Part shown: piece by piece, positions 1 to 8,216 of the stretch | How the letters are laid out: every line of letters starts with the position of its first letter | Numbering within the stretch: position 1 is the first letter of the stretch | Source of the DNA: Alterisphingorhabdus sp038748365 | GTDB lineage: Bacteria > Pseudomonadota > Alphaproteobacteria > Sphingomonadales > Sphingomonadaceae | Direction of reading: 5' to 3' | Assembly (NCBI GenBank): GCA_038748365.1 | Contig: JBCDIZ010000001.1 | Coordinates: 496,001 to 560,000, forward strand | Length of the DNA stretch: 64,000 bases | Made by a program: the position numbers and the translations under genes | Notes under the pieces: generated by a model | What the model was told of the DNA's origin: nothing | Seen by the model: the letters and a program-made list of their open reading frames with translations, nothing else | Database searches by the model: none

Positions 1-2
1 GT

Positions 3-1220
3 GTTGGCCCCGAAGTTGTCGATATCCGCAAATTCTATGCCCAGACCGGGGCATTCACCTATGATCCCGGTTTCACCTCGACTGCAAGCTGTGAATCGGG
101 CCTGACATATATTGATGGCGGTGAAGGCGTTTTGCTCCACCGCGGTTATCCCATTGGCCAGTTGGCCGAGCAGAGCAGCTTTATGGAAGTCGCCTATCTG
201 CTGCTGAATGACGAATTACCATCACAGGACGAGCTGAACGACTTCACCTATACCATCAGCCGCCACACCATGCTGCATGAGCAGCTGATGCAATTCTATC
301 AGGGTTTCCGCCGTGATGCCCACCCGATGGCGATTATGTGCGGCGTTGTGGGCGCGCTGTCGGCTTTCTATCATGACTCCACCGATATTGCCGATCCTGA
401 GCATCGCCGCATCTCCAGCCACCGCATGATCGCCAAGATGCCGACCATTGCCGCGGCGGCTTACAAATATTCGATCGGTCAGCCTTTCCTCTATCCGGAT
501 AATTCACTGTCCTATACCGGCAATTTCCTGCGCATGACCTTTGGTGTTCCGGCAGAGCCTTATGAGGTTCACCCGGCGATTGAGCGCGCTCTGGACCGGA
601 TTTTCATCCTACATGCCGATCATGAGCAGAATGCCTCGACCTCGACCGTCCGTCTCGCCGGTTCATCAGGTGCCAATCCATTCGCCTGTATCGCGGCGGG
701 CATTGCTTGTCTCTGGGGCCCGGCCCATGGCGGTGCCAATGAGGCAGCGCTGAACATGCTGCGCGAAATCGGCACGCCCGACAAGATTCCGCACTATATT
801 GAGCGCGCCAAGGACAAGAATGACCCGTTCCGCCTGATGGGCTTTGGCCACCGCGTCTACAAGAATTACGATCCTCGTGCGACAGTGATGCAGGAGACAG
901 TGCGCGAAGTGTTTGATGCGCTGAAGGTCACTGATCCAGTCTTCGAAACCGCTCTGCAGCTTGAAGAAATGGCGCTGAACGACGACTATTTCATTGAGAA
1001 AAAGCTGTTCCCGAATGTCGATTTCTATTCCGGCGTGATCCTGTCGGCGATTGGCTTCCCGACCACCATGTTCACCGCCCTGTTTGCGCTGGCCCGTACG
1101 GTGGGCTGGGTCGCACAGTGGAATGAAATGATTTCGGATCCCGGTCAGAAAATCGGTCGCCCGCGCCAGCTTTATACCGGCCCGACACAGCGCGACTATG
1201 TTCCGATAGACAAGCGCTAA
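3..1220 (+). CDS. gltA: citrate synthase, 5'-truncated by window edge
   Basis: Citrate synthase condenses oxaloacetate with acetyl-CoA to give citrate, the entry step of the TCA cycle, in the cytoplasm. The frame is open from base 3 and already reads as family sequence (VGPEVVDIRKFYAQTG), so only about 20-25 N-terminal residues of a ~428-residue protein should lie left of the window; 405 residues are present. The catalytic residues of the family are visible: His in GPAHGGANEAAL (near 720-755), His in GFGHRVYKNYDPR (near 841-872) and Asp in NVDFYSG (near 1014-1034). The TTG at 132 is not the real start, because the homology continues upstream of it. The gene converges with the histidine-kinase-like gene, and a palindromic repeat lies between the two. 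Confidence 0.97.
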   Translation, partial: VGPEVVDIRKFYAQTGAFTYDPGFTSTASCESGLTYIDGGEGVLLHRGYPIGQLAEQSSFMEVAYLLLNDELPSQDELNDFTYTISRHTMLHEQLMQFYQGFRRDAHPMAIMCGVVGALSAFYHDSTDIADPEHRRISSHRMIAKMPTIAAAAYKYSIGQPFLYPDNSLSYTGNFLRMTFGVPAEPYEVHPAIERALDRIFILHADHEQNASTSTVRLAGSSGANPFACIAAGIACLWGPAHGGANEAALNMLREIGTPDKIPHYIERAKDKNDPFRLMGFGHRVYKNYDPRATVMQETVREVFDALKVTDPVFETALQLEEMALNDDYFIEKKLFPNVDFYSGVILSAIGFPTTMFTALFALARTVGWVAQWNEMISDPGQKIGRPRQLYTGPTQRDYVPIDKR

Positions 1221-1228
1221 AAGTCACT

Positions 1229-1303
1229 TCCGTTCGTGTCGAGCGTAGTCGAGACACTGCATCGGCGCGCTACGGCCTCTCGACTTCGCTCGAGGCGAAC
1301 GGA
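1229..1303. repeat. REP-like palindromic element, type A
   Basis: The left arm tccgttcgtgtcgagcg and the right arm cgctcgaggcgaacgga are near-perfect reverse complements around a ~20 bp loop, giving a stem of roughly 26 bp with two to three mismatches. A second copy with the same arms but a different loop lies at 48437-48511. Both sit just downstream of a gene end in a convergent or intergenic position, so a role as bidirectional terminator or mRNA 3'-end stabiliser is plausible (inference). I know of such palindromes as common dispersed repeats in sphingomonad genomes. Confidence 0.8.
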
Positions 1304-1327
1304 TTGGCATTAGGTTTCTTACTCGCG

Positions 1328-2746
1328 TCAGGTGCCCGGTAGTTCCAATATAAACCGAGCGCCCTGACCGGGGGCGCTATCGATAATGATATCGCCCTGC
1401 ATCGCGCGCGCCAGTCGCCGCGAGATATAGAGGCCCAGCCCACTGCCGCCATCATCGCTGCGGCCAAGACGCTCAAACTTATCAAAGATGATCGCTTGCT
1501 CTCCCTTGGACAAGCCGCTGCCCTGATCCGACACGATCAGACGCGATACATCGCCATCATCCTCAGCACGTAACCACACCATAGAGTCTTCCGGGCTGTA
1601 ACGAATGGCATTGCCCAGCAGGTTGAGGATAATCTGTAGTATCCGGCGAAAATCACCACGGCACATCACTGTCTCTTCTTCTTGAGGATAATCGAGGCGG
1701 ATATGTCGTGCTGTCGCTCTCACTGCCAATAAGCCACTGGCACGCCGGGCAACATCAACCAGGTCAACATCGTCAATATCGAACTGCTCTTTTGGATTAT
1801 CCACCTCTTCCAGCGCCGAGGCATCATCAATCAGCGACAGCAGATGCTCGGCGGCATCGGCAATATTACCGGCATAGCTGACATAATCGCGGCGCAAAGG
1901 GCCATTGGCGCGATCGCGGATGGATTCCGCATTGGCCATGATCCGGCCCACCGGACCACGCAATGCTGGGGCTACCTTGTCAGCGAACAGCCGTCTGTCT
2001 TTTGCTTTAGCACCATCCATCGCGTCACCCACAGCTAAGTCAGACCTTTGGGTTAGGCTAGTCCCGGATGTTCCGGTCTCTGGCAGAAGCAGCCACTCAA
2101 ACACTTTCCCATCGCTTTTGGGAAAAATCCGCAAGGTCCATTGTTGCTCGGGCACTGCAACAGATTGCATGGTCGCACCGTCCAGCATCTGCCATGCGGG
2201 CCATTGCTCACGCTGATATAGCGTTATCAGATCCTCATCTCGCGCCGGGCGCAAGATAGTGTGCCATGGTTGGCCCGCAGCAGCATCAAGGCGGGACAGT
2301 CTTTTGTCACTCTGGTTGTTCGGGGCCGGTGGTATATGAATCGATATGATATGATGATCAGCACTGACATCCAACCATGCCTCGGCCACCAGTCTGAGAG
2401 CGAATTGTGACGGGATCGGACCAGCTTCCAGCATGCGTTGCTGCGAGCTGATCTGGCTGAGATGAATCATGGTGTCACGTTCACCTGGGTGCACTGAGGC
2501 CCAAGCGGTGATATCGCGCCTGCCAGCAGGAAAGCTGACCTTGCGATGCAGTTTCATGTCCAGGCCACGCGCGGTCGCTACCAGTTGAAGCAGTGCAGGC
2601 AGCGCCAGACAGCCACCCTCTTCTCCACCCTGCATCAGATGATAGTCAATCATCGCCGGATCGCCGCCTATGACATTGTCATCTTTGTCGAGCAGCAAGC
2701 TGCCCTGCATGGCTGATGCTTCCGATGAAGAATGAAGATCATTCAT
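1328..2746 (-). CDS. histidine-kinase-like ATPase lacking the phosphoacceptor His
   Basis: A soluble protein of 472 residues whose C-terminal half is a PleC/DivJ-type kinase core. It contains a dimerisation helix pair, an N-box (NLLGNAIRYSPE, near 1590-1625), a DQGSGLS box and GSGLGLYISRR (near 1425-1455). No membrane segment is visible. The H-box region aligns as VAPALRGPVGRI against the usual MSHELRTPLNAI, so the His is replaced by Pro while the following GPL...YVSYAGNI...HLLSLIDD helix is kept. This makes it a likely pseudokinase or an ATP-binding regulator. Start choice: the ATG at 2746 overlaps the stop of the preceding gene (TAATG), suggesting coupled translation; an ATG at 2761 would give 477 residues. 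It is the last gene of a four-gene minus-strand set. Confidence 0.82.
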   Translation of the reverse strand: MNDLHSSSEASAMQGSLLLDKDDNVIGGDPAMIDYHLMQGGEEGGCLALPALLQLVATARGLDMKLHRKVSFPAGRRDITAWASVHPGERDTMIHLSQISSQQRMLEAGPIPSQFALRLVAEAWLDVSADHHIISIHIPPAPNNQSDKRLSRLDAAAGQPWHTILRPARDEDLITLYQREQWPAWQMLDGATMQSVAVPEQQWTLRIFPKSDGKVFEWLLLPETGTSGTSLTQRSDLAVGDAMDGAKAKDRRLFADKVAPALRGPVGRIMANAESIRDRANGPLRRDYVSYAGNIADAAEHLLSLIDDASALEEVDNPKEQFDIDDVDLVDVARRASGLLAVRATARHIRLDYPQEEETVMCRGDFRRILQIILNLLGNAIRYSPEDSMVWLRAEDDGDVSRLIVSDQGSGLSKGEQAIIFDKFERLGRSDDGGSGLGLYISRRLARAMQGDIIIDSAPGQGARFILELPGT

Positions 2747-3789
2747 TAGGTCATGGTCCATGGCCAGCGGTCAAATACTGGCTCTCCGGCGATAGTATCA
2801 TTATCCGACCAGGCTGACAGTTCCTTATTTGCGGCAACAGGATCATGATAAGCGATCATAGCGGCAAATTGCTGTGCCTTAGCAACGGATGAAAACCAGA
2901 AAGGCGCCATAGGCGTCTCTCCCATAATCAGCACTATATCCTGTGCCTCAATCCCGCCTGAGCGCAGAGCAAGAGCAAATAATGCCGGATTGTGCATGGC
3001 GCTGGCCAGTATCAGCGCATCATAAGGAATATCTAGGTGCGCTGCCAGTTCGAGCAGGAAGATCGTCGCTCCATGTTCACGCCATGAAGCATGGTTGGGC
3101 GCAACTGACGGGCGGCTATCGATAAACATCGCGATCTGCGCCAGACGCGCCTGTGATTCATCATGGTTGGCCAAAAGGGTACGCGTCGCCTCCTCCAGCG
3201 CCGCATCCAGACCTTCATTATGTGAGCGCATTTTCTTAGCTAGGCGCAACACTATGCGTCGCCACTGAATTGCGGAAAACTCGCGGCTATCAAGGCGCAT
3301 CATTTCCGCATTCTTCAGGAAACGTGACTGGACGTTGATCAGTGGCTGATAATCCGCTGCTGTTTCGTTTTCAGCACTCTTCCAAATTTTGGGATATTCC
3401 GCCACGCATTGCGACGCATCAGCCCAGCTCTGCACAAGCTCCGCTTCCCATGCTCTACAGAAAAGCAGCAATAAAGATGCGGGATCCATAAACACCGAAG
3501 CGATCAGGCTGTCATTATCGGGAAGGTGTTCACGCGCGACCATCTTGCTTACAGCGCTTGGTGCTTCTGCTTCATCGGCGACGTAGATAATATCTGAACA
3601 AGAGCGCAATATATCATCCATAAAGCCGTAGAGCCGGGCATGCATCTGGTCCGAGATGTGGAGGATATCTGTTCGAAAAAGCGCCAGTTGCAGCTCACTG
3701 GCGATAAAGGCCGGATCTGCCGCAGCAACAGGTTTGCGCGGGGTTTTTTCGGTGTTTCCGGGCTTTTTGGGCTGGTCCAAGCTCATCAT
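2746..3789 (-). CDS. conserved hypothetical, mostly helical (possibly DUF2336-like)
   Basis: A 347-residue protein I do not recognise with certainty. It begins with a Lys/Pro/Thr-rich disordered stretch of ~25 residues and continues as predicted alpha-helix rich in Ala, Leu, Arg and Glu, without signal peptide, membrane segment or obvious catalytic motif. The composition and the position directly before a kinase-like gene resemble alphaproteobacterial DUF2336 proteins, which are helical-repeat proteins, but I cannot align it by eye. Its TAA stop shares a base with the likely ATG of the kinase-like gene, so the two are probably made together. It lies 31 bp downstream of the nucleotidyltransferase-like gene. 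Confidence 0.75.
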   Translation of the reverse strand: MMSLDQPKKPGNTEKTPRKPVAAADPAFIASELQLALFRTDILHISDQMHARLYGFMDDILRSCSDIIYVADEAEAPSAVSKMVAREHLPDNDSLIASVFMDPASLLLLFCRAWEAELVQSWADASQCVAEYPKIWKSAENETAADYQPLINVQSRFLKNAEMMRLDSREFSAIQWRRIVLRLAKKMRSHNEGLDAALEEATRTLLANHDESQARLAQIAMFIDSRPSVAPNHASWREHGATIFLLELAAHLDIPYDALILASAMHNPALFALALRSGGIEAQDIVLIMGETPMAPFWFSSVAKAQQFAAMIAYHDPVAANKELSAWSDNDTIAGEPVFDRWPWTMT

Positions 3790-3820
3790 GCAGCGATAAC
3801 AGCTGTTGGTTAACTAAGCG

Positions 3821-4996
3821 TTATCCTTTGCTGTCATTTCGGATCAGAAGCATGACCGCCTGAACGAGTGTGAGGCCGCCAATGGCTATTGCCAATTGAC
3901 CCAGAGTCGCGGCCGTCACAGTGACTATCGTCAATAGTAGCGGGTCAAAAGCAACAGATTGCCATTTCGGCAAAGGGATAAAACGACTGGAAATACCTTG
4001 CAAAAACAGCCATATAAGAGCGATATATACCATCACTGGAAGCGCGACATGCGGATAAAGGGCAATGGCTATTGCTAAACTGGCAAGAACGACCAGCAGT
4101 TTTGCATGATACCGCACAGCGTATAAGTCTGGCACCGGCTGATCAACCAATCGGGCAATCCGTATTACCACATATCCCGCATAGCCAACAATGGCCGCCG
4201 CAATGGACCATTGCGCAACGAAAAGACCCATCATCGCCATAAGCATTATCATGCCAGAGATCAGAGCCCATGATCCACGTTGTCGGCTTGCCCATATCCA
4301 GTTGGAAGCAAGACCCGCCAACGGTGCGACCAGATAGTTACTTAAGGGATGCGGAAAAGCGATATCCTTGTCACGCGATTGCACCAGAAAACCCTGGCGA
4401 AGATGATCAACAGCATCATCGCTCTCAACCGGACGCACAGAACCATTGCTAATCATCTCGCTGGACACGGCAACGGATTGCACCGCGTCGCCCATGGCAC
4501 CGCGCAGTAATACCGATTCCAGACTCCACTCAGGCGGAACATCGGTAAGGCTATCAAGCTGATCGCGGCCTATCAGAAGCAGACCTGCCCAGACATGATT
4601 AAGGTCCAGCCTTTCAAAGCCGCTCTCAGCATCATCCGCCTGCGCCACCAACACGGACGAATTGTCATGCTTCAGAAAATCATCAAATAGATCAAAGCCA
4701 TGATAGATGCCGTCACCAATCACCAGCAATTCATCGTCAGGCATGACATTTGCCAGCAGATCACCGAAATGGCGGATCGTGATCCACTTCATGCCATGAT
4801 CCTGCGCCATTTTCTCATGCCGCATCAGGTCGCCCGGCACAGTATCCACATGGCATAATATGGTCTCAGCACCAGCATGTTTGGCCAAAGTAATCTGGTA
4901 CGCCAAAAGGCTGTCATTGCCGATGCGGAGCAAGCCACAATAATTTGCGCTGTCACCCAGCGCGCTGCGGCATAATGAGATCAGCGCTATGCGCAT
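3821..4996 (-). CDS. nucleotidyltransferase-like domain fused to membrane domain
   Basis: 391 residues in two parts. Residues 1 to ~190 resemble an NTP-transferase fold: MRIALISLC at the start, then LLVIGDGIYHGFD, then HVWAGLLLIGRDQL. Residues ~215-391 contain about six hydrophobic helices, including a Trp/Met-rich pair and a final LAIAIGGLTLVQAVML segment. The layout resembles fusions of a sugar-nucleotide or alcohol-phosphate nucleotidyltransferase to a CDP-alcohol phosphatidyltransferase, but the DGxxAR...GxxxD...D signature of the latter is not apparent. The substrate therefore stays open, and the protein may have lost catalysis. It is the second gene of the minus-strand set and sits between the Hpt-like gene and the helical protein. 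Confidence 0.72.
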   Translation of the reverse strand: MRIALISLCRSALGDSANYCGLLRIGNDSLLAYQITLAKHAGAETILCHVDTVPGDLMRHEKMAQDHGMKWITIRHFGDLLANVMPDDELLVIGDGIYHGFDLFDDFLKHDNSSVLVAQADDAESGFERLDLNHVWAGLLLIGRDQLDSLTDVPPEWSLESVLLRGAMGDAVQSVAVSSEMISNGSVRPVESDDAVDHLRQGFLVQSRDKDIAFPHPLSNYLVAPLAGLASNWIWASRQRGSWALISGMIMLMAMMGLFVAQWSIAAAIVGYAGYVVIRIARLVDQPVPDLYAVRYHAKLLVVLASLAIAIALYPHVALPVMVYIALIWLFLQGISSRFIPLPKWQSVAFDPLLLTIVTVTAATLGQLAIAIGGLTLVQAVMLLIRNDSKG

Positions 4997-5106
4997 AATG
5001 CAATTGTCCGAATGATTCTGTCTTTATCGGCGCAACGCTATGCCACAGGGATTGCCCTAGCAACAGCACCTCAGGCTTGCTTATGCAAGCCTCTGTGAAC
5101 GAAAGC

Positions 5107-5418
5107 TTATTCTGTAAGCGAGGCGTGCAGATGGGCGCAATAATCGCGTAGCTGATTGACAATTACGGGGTCACCGGGTGCGCTATGCGATGCTTCTTTC
5201 GCCAATATCGCCAATCGATCTACGCCGAAGCTCGCGGCCAGGCCTTCCAGTCGTGCCGCCGCCATATGCCAGTTTCCGTCGCAACGCGCGCGCGACAGCA
5301 AATCAACCTGATGCGCAACGCTTTGCGCCAAAGCCGATTGCAATTCTTTCAGGAGCGCAGGGTCATCTCCGATCGATGAAGCGCGCAAGAAGCTGAGATC
5401 AGAATCATGTTCTGCCAT
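5107..5418 (-). CDS. Hpt-domain protein with degenerate phospho-site
   Basis: A 103-residue all-helical protein matching the histidine phosphotransfer (Hpt) domain in length and pattern. The motif region reads AAARLEGLAASFG, where active Hpt domains have xAHxLKGxAxxxG. The His position is Ala and the conserved Lys is Glu, so phosphotransfer by the normal route is not expected. It is the first gene of the set that ends in a kinase-like protein also lacking its His, which suggests a partner pair using phospho-independent binding (inference). The region up to the divergent coiled-coil gene, 5419-5563, must contain the promoters of both directions. Confidence 0.75.
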   Translation of the reverse strand: MAEHDSDLSFLRASSIGDDPALLKELQSALAQSVAHQVDLLSRARCDGNWHMAAARLEGLAASFGVDRLAILAKEASHSAPGDPVIVNQLRDYCAHLHASLTE

Positions 5419-5527
5419 AATGCCCAGAATAATCGGAAGATATTAAGCAAAACTTGCAGCCTGCACTTCTTTGCAAGCGGCACTTTCAAAGCCACCAAAT
5501 GTGACCAAACAGCCTGTCCCATAAGGC

Positions 5528-5556
5528 TTGTGCTTATTTTACACTGCGCGTAAACT
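5528..5556 (+). promoter_or_regulatory. candidate promoter of the coiled-coil gene
   Basis: TTGTGC at 5528-5533 and TAAACT at 5551-5556 are separated by 17 bp. They lie in the only gap between two divergent genes. The start point expected from this spacing falls within a base or two of the ATG at 5564. The match to consensus is moderate. Confidence 0.25.
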
Positions 5557-5563
5557 ATTAACC

Positions 5564-7864
5564 ATGTCTACTGACCGCAAAATTTATACCATTGGTGACT
5601 GCGCCGCAGAAGGTGATGATATCGCCAGCGCAGATCAGGCCATGGAAGCCGCCGAAAATTCTGAAATGGAAGATGAAACCAGCGAGCTGGATGATCAATG
5701 GCATGACGCGGAAGAGGAAAGCTCTGTGGGTGCTGCTTCCGATACATTGACCAGAACAACCACCATCACCTGCGTGTTGCTGGCTCTGGCTTGGACCGCG
5801 GCCTATCTCTGGGCCAATCAGAGCCTTTGGGCAGATGGTCTGTCGCTGCAGGATGTCACTATATTGATCGGAGGATGGTCCGGACCAGCATTAATCCTCT
5901 TGGCTATATTCATGCTGGTCAGCCGCAGGCGGCGTGCCGACGCTCGCTATTTTGACCAACAGGTAACAGGCATTGCCGAGGCCAGCCATTTGCTCGACGA
6001 GCGGCTGCGCACGACAAATAGCGAGCTCAGCATGGCGCGCGAGTTTATCAACAATCAGGCAACACAGCTCGATAGCCTTGGCCGCTCGGCCATTGAACGC
6101 CTGACCGAACGTGCCGAAAATGTGCGTGACATGATCGATGGCAGCGACAAGTCCATGCAATCCATTGCCGATGTCAGCACTATCGCCTCAAATAATCTCG
6201 AAGAATTGCGCAAGCATATGCCGGTGGTAACGACATCGGCCAAGGATATGGCCAACCAGATTGGCAATGCCGGACGCATGGCACAGGGCCATATTCGCGA
6301 CATGATCTCGGGTTTCAAGAAAATCAATGAATTCGGCCAAGCCAGCACGTCTCAGGTAGATGACCTGAATGAGCGTATTTCGCGTGCTCTGACACAATGG
6401 GAAAATCACATCAGCGCGCTTGAGATCAGTAGCACAAACACATCGCAGCAACTTATCAACAACAGTGAAAATGCAGCAAAAACACTGAATGACCAGCAAC
6501 AATCCAGTGAAGACCGTCTCGAACAATTTCGGGAACGCTTTGCCGTCAGCCTGAATGACGCTGCTACAACATTGCAGCAAAATATAAGCAATTATGATGA
6601 GGCGATAAAAGCTCTTGCACAGCAACGCGAGGTCGAAGGTGATGCCATTGCGGCAATGATCGACACCATGGGTGCCAAGCTGACGGACATACGGTCAGAT
6701 ATCAGCACTATGGATAGCGATGCCAGTCAGAGCACGGCGCAGATCGCTTTTGCCATATCTGCACTCAACACCGAGATAGCCAGTGTCGCCGAAGCACTTG
6801 AGAAATCGCATTCGGCGAGCGAACAACTTATGTCTCAAGGTGAGATGCTCAGCCAGCGCACAACCGCGCTGTCGGATGAGCTGGGCAATGAATTGAGTGA
6901 GAAAGTCTCGACACTGTCAGAAACGCTGGAACGCGGCGAAAAGCATGGCCATAAATCGCGCAAAGAGCTTGAGAAAATGGTCCAATATGGACAGGATTTA
7001 GAAAAGCTGCTCGAAAACAACATGCTGACGCTGACCGATCAGGAACAACATGTTCAACGTATAAATGGCGATTTTACGGATTTTATCGCACGCAACACCG
7101 ACGCCCTGCAAAACGCCGATGCAACATTGCAGTCACTCGGTGCGCAAATGGACAATGTCTCCGAAAACAGCACCGTCAAATTATCCACAGCCTTCCAGAA
7201 TATCCGGGATAATGCCGAAGAGCGACTGAATGAAGTAGAGCAGCGCTTGAACGACGTTATCGCTATGCTGACGGCGACCATGGGAGAACGCAGCGAAGCG
7301 GTTCTCGAAACAGCCATGCGCAACAAGTCAGAGGAAGTCATCGGCAAGCTGCAACTGGCGCTTAATCAAGCACTGGGCGCTACTCGAGAAGCTTCAACCA
7401 ACCTTGTTGACCAGCTGGGCAAGGTTGATGCTCTCACCGCCAATCTGGAAAACCGTGTTGAACATGCACGCGAACGTGCCGAGTTGCAGACCGATCAGGA
7501 ATTTACCCGCAATCTCGCCTTGATCACAGAGTCACTCAATTCCGCATCAATCGACATTACCAAGATATTGTCCGATGATGTTACCGACACTGCCTGGGCC
7601 GCCTATCTTAAAGGCGATCGTGGCGTGTTCACCCGGCGTGCGGTGCGGCTGCTCAATACTGGCGAAGTGCGCGAAATTGCCCAACATTATGAACAGGAGC
7701 CGGAATTCCAGGCTACTGTTAATCGCTATATCCATGACTTTGAGGCGATGCTGCGCGATCTGCTATCAACCCGTAATGGCGAGGCTATCAGCGTGGCGCT
7801 GCTGTCATCCGATATGGGCAAACTCTATGTTGCGCTGGCTCAGGCGATTGAGCGCTTCCGCTAA
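5564..7864 (+). CDS. two-TM, long coiled-coil protein (TipN-like architecture)
   Basis: 766 residues from the ATG at 5564. Order: an acidic N-terminal ~65 residues; two hydrophobic helices (TCVLLALAWTAAYLW and ILIGGWSGPALILLAIFML) ending in SRRRR; then ~550 residues of heptad-rich coiled coil with many Asn, Gln, Glu and Ser; and a compact C-terminal ~100 residues. The layout resembles Caulobacter TipN, an inner-membrane polarity marker with two N-terminal TM helices and a large coiled coil; homology is not shown here. No Shine-Dalgarno is seen before 5564. A TTGTGC (5528-5533), 17 bp, TAAACT (5551-5556) pair would place transcription start at or next to the ATG, so the message could be leaderless. 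A TTG at 5528 is an unlikely alternative start. Confidence 0.8.
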   Translation: MSTDRKIYTIGDCAAEGDDIASADQAMEAAENSEMEDETSELDDQWHDAEEESSVGAASDTLTRTTTITCVLLALAWTAAYLWANQSLWADGLSLQDVTILIGGWSGPALILLAIFMLVSRRRRADARYFDQQVTGIAEASHLLDERLRTTNSELSMAREFINNQATQLDSLGRSAIERLTERAENVRDMIDGSDKSMQSIADVSTIASNNLEELRKHMPVVTTSAKDMANQIGNAGRMAQGHIRDMISGFKKINEFGQASTSQVDDLNERISRALTQWENHISALEISSTNTSQQLINNSENAAKTLNDQQQSSEDRLEQFRERFAVSLNDAATTLQQNISNYDEAIKALAQQREVEGDAIAAMIDTMGAKLTDIRSDISTMDSDASQSTAQIAFAISALNTEIASVAEALEKSHSASEQLMSQGEMLSQRTTALSDELGNELSEKVSTLSETLERGEKHGHKSRKELEKMVQYGQDLEKLLENNMLTLTDQEQHVQRINGDFTDFIARNTDALQNADATLQSLGAQMDNVSENSTVKLSTAFQNIRDNAEERLNEVEQRLNDVIAMLTATMGERSEAVLETAMRNKSEEVIGKLQLALNQALGATREASTNLVDQLGKVDALTANLENRVEHARERAELQTDQEFTRNLALITESLNSASIDITKILSDDVTDTAWAAYLKGDRGVFTRRAVRLLNTGEVREIAQHYEQEPEFQATVNRYIHDFEAMLRDLLSTRNGEAISVALLSSDMGKLYVALAQAIERFR

Positions 7865-7877
7865 CACCAGCCTGTTA

Positions 7878-8186
7878 TCAGTAAAGCAGTAATTGGGTTC
7901 GCTGGCTGATACTCATGCTGGGGGCATGGGCAAAAACGTCCACATCGTTGGTGGTAACCCAGCCATTGACATAGTTGAGATAGAACAGGCCGAAAGCAAC
8001 GGCGGACACTATGGTCGCCCGAATAGCAACAAGCCCAGGACGAAAATTACCCGGCGCACTATCCGCCTGCCCAGGCACTTTGGCCATTCCAAGCTCATCA
8101 TGCGTCTTAATGCCAAATGGCAGCACGACCATGAACGCCATAACCCAAAAAAGCAGATAAACCGCAATGATCGAGGTCCATTCCAT
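7878..8186 (-). CDS. DUF1467 family small membrane protein
   Basis: A 102-residue protein with two membrane helices, IIAVYLLFWVMAFMVVLPF at the N-terminus and a second near residues 55-75. A loop containing FGIKTHDELG lies between them. This matches the alphaproteobacterial DUF1467 family in length and in its second-helix-plus-tail pattern. The function is unknown. It is the last gene of the minus-strand run after RNase J, 30 bp downstream of it, and converges with the coiled-coil gene with only 13 bp between the stops. Confidence 0.85.
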   Translation of the reverse strand: MEWTSIIAVYLLFWVMAFMVVLPFGIKTHDELGMAKVPGQADSAPGNFRPGLVAIRATIVSAVAFGLFYLNYVNGWVTTNDVDVFAHAPSMSISQRTQLLLY

Positions 8187-8216
8187 GGCCCGTCCTTCTG
8201 TGCTCCCCTTACTGGT

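Noticed and set aside
132..1220. Citrate synthase starting at TTG 132
   Set aside because: In-frame family sequence continues to the left window edge, so this is an internal codon.
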